Shown here: positions 60,383 through 64,000 of the stretch, piece after piece
How the letters are laid out: each line of letters begins with the position of its first letter
Position numbering within the stretch: the first letter of the stretch is position 1
Assembly: GCF_019599145.1 (NCBI RefSeq)
Contig: NZ_CP080647.1
Location: 9,858,001-9,922,000 of the forward strand
Length of the DNA stretch: 64,000 nucleotides
Source of the DNA: Streptomyces akebiae
GTDB taxonomy: Bacteria > Actinomycetota > Actinomycetes > Streptomycetales > Streptomycetaceae
Direction: 5' to 3'
Program-made: the position numbers and the translations under genes
Notes under the pieces: model-generated
Told to the model about the DNA's origin: nothing
Database searches by the model: none
Seen by the model: only the letters and a program-made list of their open reading frames with translations

Positions 60383-60592
60383 TCAGCCGTCCATCGACTC
60401 GGCCAGGCTGCGCGGCCGCATGTCCGTCCAGTGGGTCTCGACGTGGTCCAGGCAGGACTGCCGGGAGTCGGGTCCGTGGACCACCCGCCAGCCGGCCGGC
60501 ACGTCCACGAAGTCCGGCCACAGGCTGTGCTGGTTCTCGTCGTTGACCAGCACCAGGTAGGTGCCCTCGGGGTCCTCGAACGGGTTGCTCAT
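60383..60592 (-). CDS. MbtH-family NRPS chaperone
   Basis: This 69-residue protein begins [26 protein letters not shown] and continues [33 protein letters not shown], with all three conserved Trp positions (SLWP, GWRVV, HWTDMRP). MbtH proteins bind and activate adenylation domains. The gene is 35 bp downstream of the NRPS gene on the same strand and is clearly its partner. Confidence 0.97.
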   Translation of the reverse strand: MSNPFEDPEGTYLVLVNDENQHSLWPDFVDVPAGWRVVHGPDSRQSCLDHVETHWTDMRPRSLAESMDG

Positions 60593-60627
60593 GCCATTCC
60601 TCTTTCCGATTTCACTCACTGCTGCTG

Positions 60628-63600
60628 TCACTTCGGGTTCCGCTCCGCCCACGCGACGAGCCCCTGAAGGGCCCGGAACCAGGTCGCGGCGAGATCCTGG
60701 ACCGTGTCGCGCGGCAGCAGTCCTTCCAGATACGACCAGTGCGCGGCCAGCACCGGCCCGTCCGCCCGGTCCTCGGTCACCACGTTGATCTCCAGCGCGT
60801 GACCCTCCCGCATCGAGCCCTCCGACCCGATGTCCGCCGCCTCCTCCTCCGGCGCGTACGACCAGTCCGTCTCCTCCGGGATGCCGAACCGGCCCAGGTA
60901 GTTGAACTCGACACGCGGCGGCTCGTAGGCCGCCAGCACCTCGCGGGTCCGGGGGTTGAGGTGCCGCAGCATCCCGTATCCGACGCCGTTCCCGGGCAGT
61001 GCCGCCAGGTGCTCCCGCACCCGGCGCACGGCCTCGGCCGCCGCCGGGCCCCCGGCGAAGGCCTCGCCGGGGTCGGCCGGCCCCGCGTCGAGCCGGACCG
61101 GGTAGACGCTGGTGAACCAGCCGACCGTACGCGACAGATCGACGCCGTCGCCGCCCAACTCCTCCTCGCGGCCGTGTCCTTCGAGGTCGACGAGGACCGA
61201 GGTCTCCGTGCCTCCGTCCCGGCGCCGCCGGTCCGCGAAGGCGAGCGCGAGCCCGGCCAGCAGGACGTCGTTGACGGCGGCGCCGAACGCGGCCGGCACC
61301 GCCGACAGCAGGGGGCCGGTGTGCTCGGCGGGCAGCCGGAGGACGACCTCGCGCCGGGTGGCGCTGGTGTCGCGGTCGGGATCCCGGTCCCGCGAGAGCG
61401 GCGGGGAGGCCGCGCCGTCGGCGAGAATCGCCTCCCACACGGGCAGTTCGGCCTCCCGCTCCGGACGCTGAGCCAGCTCCGTGAGCAGCCTCGACCAGCG
61501 GGCGAACGACGTCTCGACGGGCAGCAGCCCGACCGGCCGTCCGGCGGACACGTCCTGCCAGGCCGCGGCGAGGTCCGGCAGCAGCACCCGCCACGACACA
61601 CCGTCCACGACGAGGTGGTGGGCCATCAGCAGCAGCCGCCCGGGGGCGTCGCCCGCGTCGAACCACACGGCCCTGACCATGACTCCGGCGTCCGGGTCGA
61701 GCGACGCCCGCGCCACGACGGCGCGTTCCCGCACGGTCTCGCCGAGCGCGGCCGCGTCCAGGCCGGAGACGTCGACCCGCTCGATCCAGCCGGCCGGGTC
61801 CACCGTGCCGACGGGCGGCACGTGCAGCGACCACTGATCGGTGTCCTCGGCGGAGGGCCGGACCAGGGTGGCGCGCAGCAGATCGTGACGGTCGGCGAGC
61901 GCCCGCAGCACGGCGGTCAGACCCGGCAGGTCCAGGGCCGCAGGAGTGCGGACCAGCGCCGCCTGGTGGTAGGAGGCGAAGGGGCCGCCCAGTTCGCGCA
62001 GCCAGTGCATGACCGGGGTGAGCGACACCGCGCCGGTGCCGTCGTCCGCCGGGCGCGGCGCCGAGACGTCGGCCGCCTCGGCGACCGTGCCCAGCGCGGC
62101 GACCGTACGGTGCCGGAACACCAGCCTCGGGCTGATCCGCAGGCCCGCCGCACGGGCCCGCCCCACGAGCTGCATGGCGACGATGCTGTCACCGCCGAGG
62201 GCGAAGAAGTCGTCGTCCACACCGACCCGTTCGAGCCCCAGCACCTCCGCGAAGACCGTGCACAGCGACTCCTCCACGGGGGTCGCGGGTGCCCGTCCCG
62301 AGGACAGGGCGGAGAAGTCCGGCGCCGGGAGGGCCGACCGGTCCAGCTTGCCGTTGGCCAGCTGCGGGAACCGCGCCAGCGTGACCACTGCCGCCGGGAC
62401 CATGTGGTCGGGGAGCCGGCCGGCGACATGGGCGCGCAGCGCCGCCCCGTCGGGCGAGGCGTCCGGGACCGGCACCACGTAGGCCACGAGCAGCTTGCGC
62501 GGACCGTCCTGGTGCACCGTCACCAGGGCCTGACCCACCTCCGGGTGGGTGGTGAGCGCCGCCTCGATCTCGGCGGGCTCGATGCGGAAACCGCGGATCT
62601 TGACCTGGTCGTCGGCGCGGCCGAGGTAGTCGATCCGCCCGTCGGTGGTCCAGCGGGCCAGGTCGCCCGTGCGGTACAGCCGTGATCCGGCAGGACCGAA
62701 CGGATCGGCCACGAACCGCTCCGCCGTCAGACCGGGGCTGCCCAGATAACCGCGGGCGAGACCGCCGCCCGCGAGGTACAGCTCACCGGGGACACCGGGC
62801 GGCACCGGCCGCAGCCGGTCGTCGAGGACGTACGCCCGGGTGCCGGCCACCGGCCGCCCCACGAGAGGCCGTTCGCTGTCGCGGACGCGCCCCACGAGGG
62901 CGTCCACGGTCGACTCGGTCGGCCCGTACAGGTTGAACGCCTCGGTGCCGGGCAGTTCGGACAGCCGCTTCCACAGGGCGACGGGGACGGCCTCACCGCC
63001 CACGCCGACGACCGCGAGCGGACAGTCGCCGTCGCGCAGCAGCCCGCTGTCGGCCATCTGCGCGAAGAACGACGGGGTGACCTCCAGGAAGTCGAAGCGG
63101 TGTCGCAGCACGGCCTCGGTGACCAGCTCCGGGTCGCGCCGGACCTCTTCCGACAGCACATGGACGCAGTGCCCGTCCAGCAGCCACAGCTGCGGCTGCC
63201 AGGACGCGTCGAAGAAGAACGACCAGGCGTGCCCGACCCGCAGGTGCCGCCGCCCTGCCGCCTCGATCGCGGGCCCGTACAGCGTCTCGCGGTGGCTGTG
63301 GAAGAGGTTGCCGAGCGTCTCGTGCGTGATCACGACGCCCTTGGGGCGGCCGGTGGAGCCCGAGGTGTAGATGACGTACGCCGGGTTGCGGGGGTTCAGC
63401 GGGGCCCGACGGTCGGCGTCGGTGAGGTCGGCCGGGTCCTGGGCCGCGATCCGGTCCCGGGTGCCGGGGTCGTCCAGCAGCAGGGAGGCGATGCCGGACG
63501 GCAGCGTGGCGGCGTACTCCCGGGTCGTCAGGGTGAGAACCGGTCCGGCGTCGGCGAGGACGTCGGCCGTGCGCTCCGCCGGGGCGTCCGGGTCGAGCGG

Positions 63601-64000
63601 CAGATACGCGGCGCCCGCCTTGTGCACGGCGAGGACGGCCGTGAGGAAGTGCGCGGTGCGCGGCAGCGCCAGCGCGACGAACCTCTCGGGCCCGGCGCCC
63701 GCCTGCACGAGCAGCCGGGCCAACCGGTTCGCGTCCGCGTTGAGTTCGGCGAAGGTCAGCTCGACACCGTCGGAGGCGGCGGCGGGCAGGTCGCCGTGCC
63801 GGTGCGCCCGCTCCTCGAAGAGCGCGGGCACCGTGGTGGGTCCGTCGGCGACCGGACGGCTGTGCCAGCCGCCGAGCAGCCGGGCCCGCTCGTCCGGGGC
63901 GAGGATGTCGATGCGGCCCAGCGGGGTGTCCGGATCGGCGGTCACGGCCCGCAGGACGCGCAGCAGCCGGTCCGCGAAGGACCGGGCGGTCGCCGGGTCG
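60628..64000 (-). CDS. Non-ribosomal peptide synthetase, C-terminal module A-T-E (partial)
   Basis: The frame enters from the right edge with the end of a condensation domain ([14 protein letters not shown], then [10 protein letters not shown]), so only the last module is visible. The A domain has [40 protein letters not shown] and NGKLDRSAL. My manual ten-residue code is D-A-Q-E-G-G-L-V-D-K, nearest the published Gln code D-A-Q-D-L-G-V-V-D-K. The T domain has [11 protein letters not shown]. The last about 430 residues are an epimerization domain ([23 protein letters not shown]). There is no thioesterase; the protein ends in E. With MbtH, the iron box and the binding protein alongside, a peptide siderophore is likely. 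Confidence 0.92.
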   Translation of the reverse strand, partial: DPATARSFADRLLRVLRAVTADPDTPLGRIDILAPDERARLLGGWHSRPVADGPTTVPALFEERAHRHGDLPAAASDGVELTFAELNADANRLARLLVQAGAGPERFVALALPRTAHFLTAVLAVHKAGAAYLPLDPDAPAERTADVLADAGPVLTLTTREYAATLPSGIASLLLDDPGTRDRIAAQDPADLTDADRRAPLNPRNPAYVIYTSGSTGRPKGVVITHETLGNLFHSHRETLYGPAIEAAGRRHLRVGHAWSFFFDASWQPQLWLLDGHCVHVLSEEVRRDPELVTEAVLRHRFDFLEVTPSFFAQMADSGLLRDGDCPLAVVGVGGEAVPVALWKRLSELPGTEAFNLYGPTESTVDALVGRVRDSERPLVGRPVAGTRAYVLDDRLRPVPPGVPGELYLAGGGLARGYLGSPGLTAERFVADPFGPAGSRLYRTGDLARWTTDGRIDYLGRADDQVKIRGFRIEPAEIEAALTTHPEVGQALVTVHQDGPRKLLVAYVVPVPDASPDGAALRAHVAGRLPDHMVPAAVVTLARFPQLANGKLDRSALPAPDFSALSSGRAPATPVEESLCTVFAEVLGLERVGVDDDFFALGGDSIVAMQLVGRARAAGLRISPRLVFRHRTVAALGTVAEAADVSAPRPADDGTGAVSLTPVMHWLRELGGPFASYHQAALVRTPAALDLPGLTAVLRALADRHDLLRATLVRPSAEDTDQWSLHVPPVGTVDPAGWIERVDVSGLDAAALGETVRERAVVARASLDPDAGVMVRAVWFDAGDAPGRLLLMAHHLVVDGVSWRVLLPDLAAAWQDVSAGRPVGLLPVETSFARWSRLLTELAQRPEREAELPVWEAILADGAASPPLSRDRDPDRDTSATRREVVLRLPAEHTGPLLSAVPAAFGAAVNDVLLAGLALAFADRRRRDGGTETSVLVDLEGHGREEELGGDGVDLSRTVGWFTSVYPVRLDAGPADPGEAFAGGPAAAEAVRRVREHLAALPGNGVGYGMLRHLNPRTREVLAAYEPPRVEFNYLGRFGIPEETDWSYAPEEEAADIGSEGSMREGHALEINVVTEDRADGPVLAAHWSYLEGLLPRDTVQDLAATWFRALQGLVAWAERNPK

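Overview
The window is high-GC actinobacterial chromosome, almost certainly Streptomyces. Markers are an SsgA-like sporulation protein, an NsdA/NsdB-type differentiation regulator, a GH19 chitinase behind DasR-type boxes, many GTG starts and apparently leaderless genes, and dense small regulons. The mix of regulators, one-step enzymes and natural-product genes suits a chromosome arm. No rRNA, tRNA, CRISPR array or intact insertion sequence was found.

Layout. 0-10 kb: phosphotransferase fragment, NsdB-like regulator, PAS/SpoIIE phosphatase, SsgA-like protein, baeRF-type protein, secreted DUF4232 protein, secreted TAP-like peptidase, acetyltransferase and membrane acyltransferase. 10-16 kb: acetyltransferases, GlsB-type and SPW membrane proteins, a P-loop kinase, an APH-type kinase, and an ArsR-SRPBCC fusion whose 20-bp perfect palindrome fills its own promoter spacer. 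16-22 kb: a B12-binding-type MerR regulator convergent with a photolyase, a MarR/MMPL pair and a LysR regulator.

22.8-28 kb is an organosulfur scavenging locus: a leaderless Cys-containing leader peptide, a possible attenuator, then broken sfnG, an FMN reductase, SfnB and SsuD-like monooxygenase. 28-35 kb: MarR, orphan response regulator, chitinase, aldo/keto reductase, an unknown acidic protein, a VOC protein and adenosine deaminase. 35-39.3 kb is a citrulassin-family lasso peptide cluster (precursor, cyclase, leader peptidase, exporter) in which the RRE gene and the cyclase C-terminus appear deleted.

39.7-45 kb: DinB-like protein, secreted and membrane-anchored regulatory proteins, a divergent LysR/aldo-keto reductase pair, a 15-bp tandem repeat and a DUF1905 protein. 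45.7-50.3 kb is an operon of a double-FHA ABC transporter, a small linker protein and a cytosolic Ser/Thr kinase, resembling mycobacterial Rv1747/PknF. 50-55 kb: an RpiB-like isomerase, the fused remains of a divergent marR/MFS pair, a DyP peroxidase and an amidohydrolase.

55.1-64 kb is one side of a siderophore-type locus. An iron box precedes a three-gene operon (two complementary half-ABC transporters and a ferric-siderophore-type lipoprotein). It converges on an MbtH protein and the C-terminal module (A-T-E) of an NRPS that runs off the window.

Three separate places (23.4, 37.4 and 50.9 kb) look like internal deletions joining the remains of neighbouring genes. They are the most unusual feature of the window and should first be tested against raw reads.
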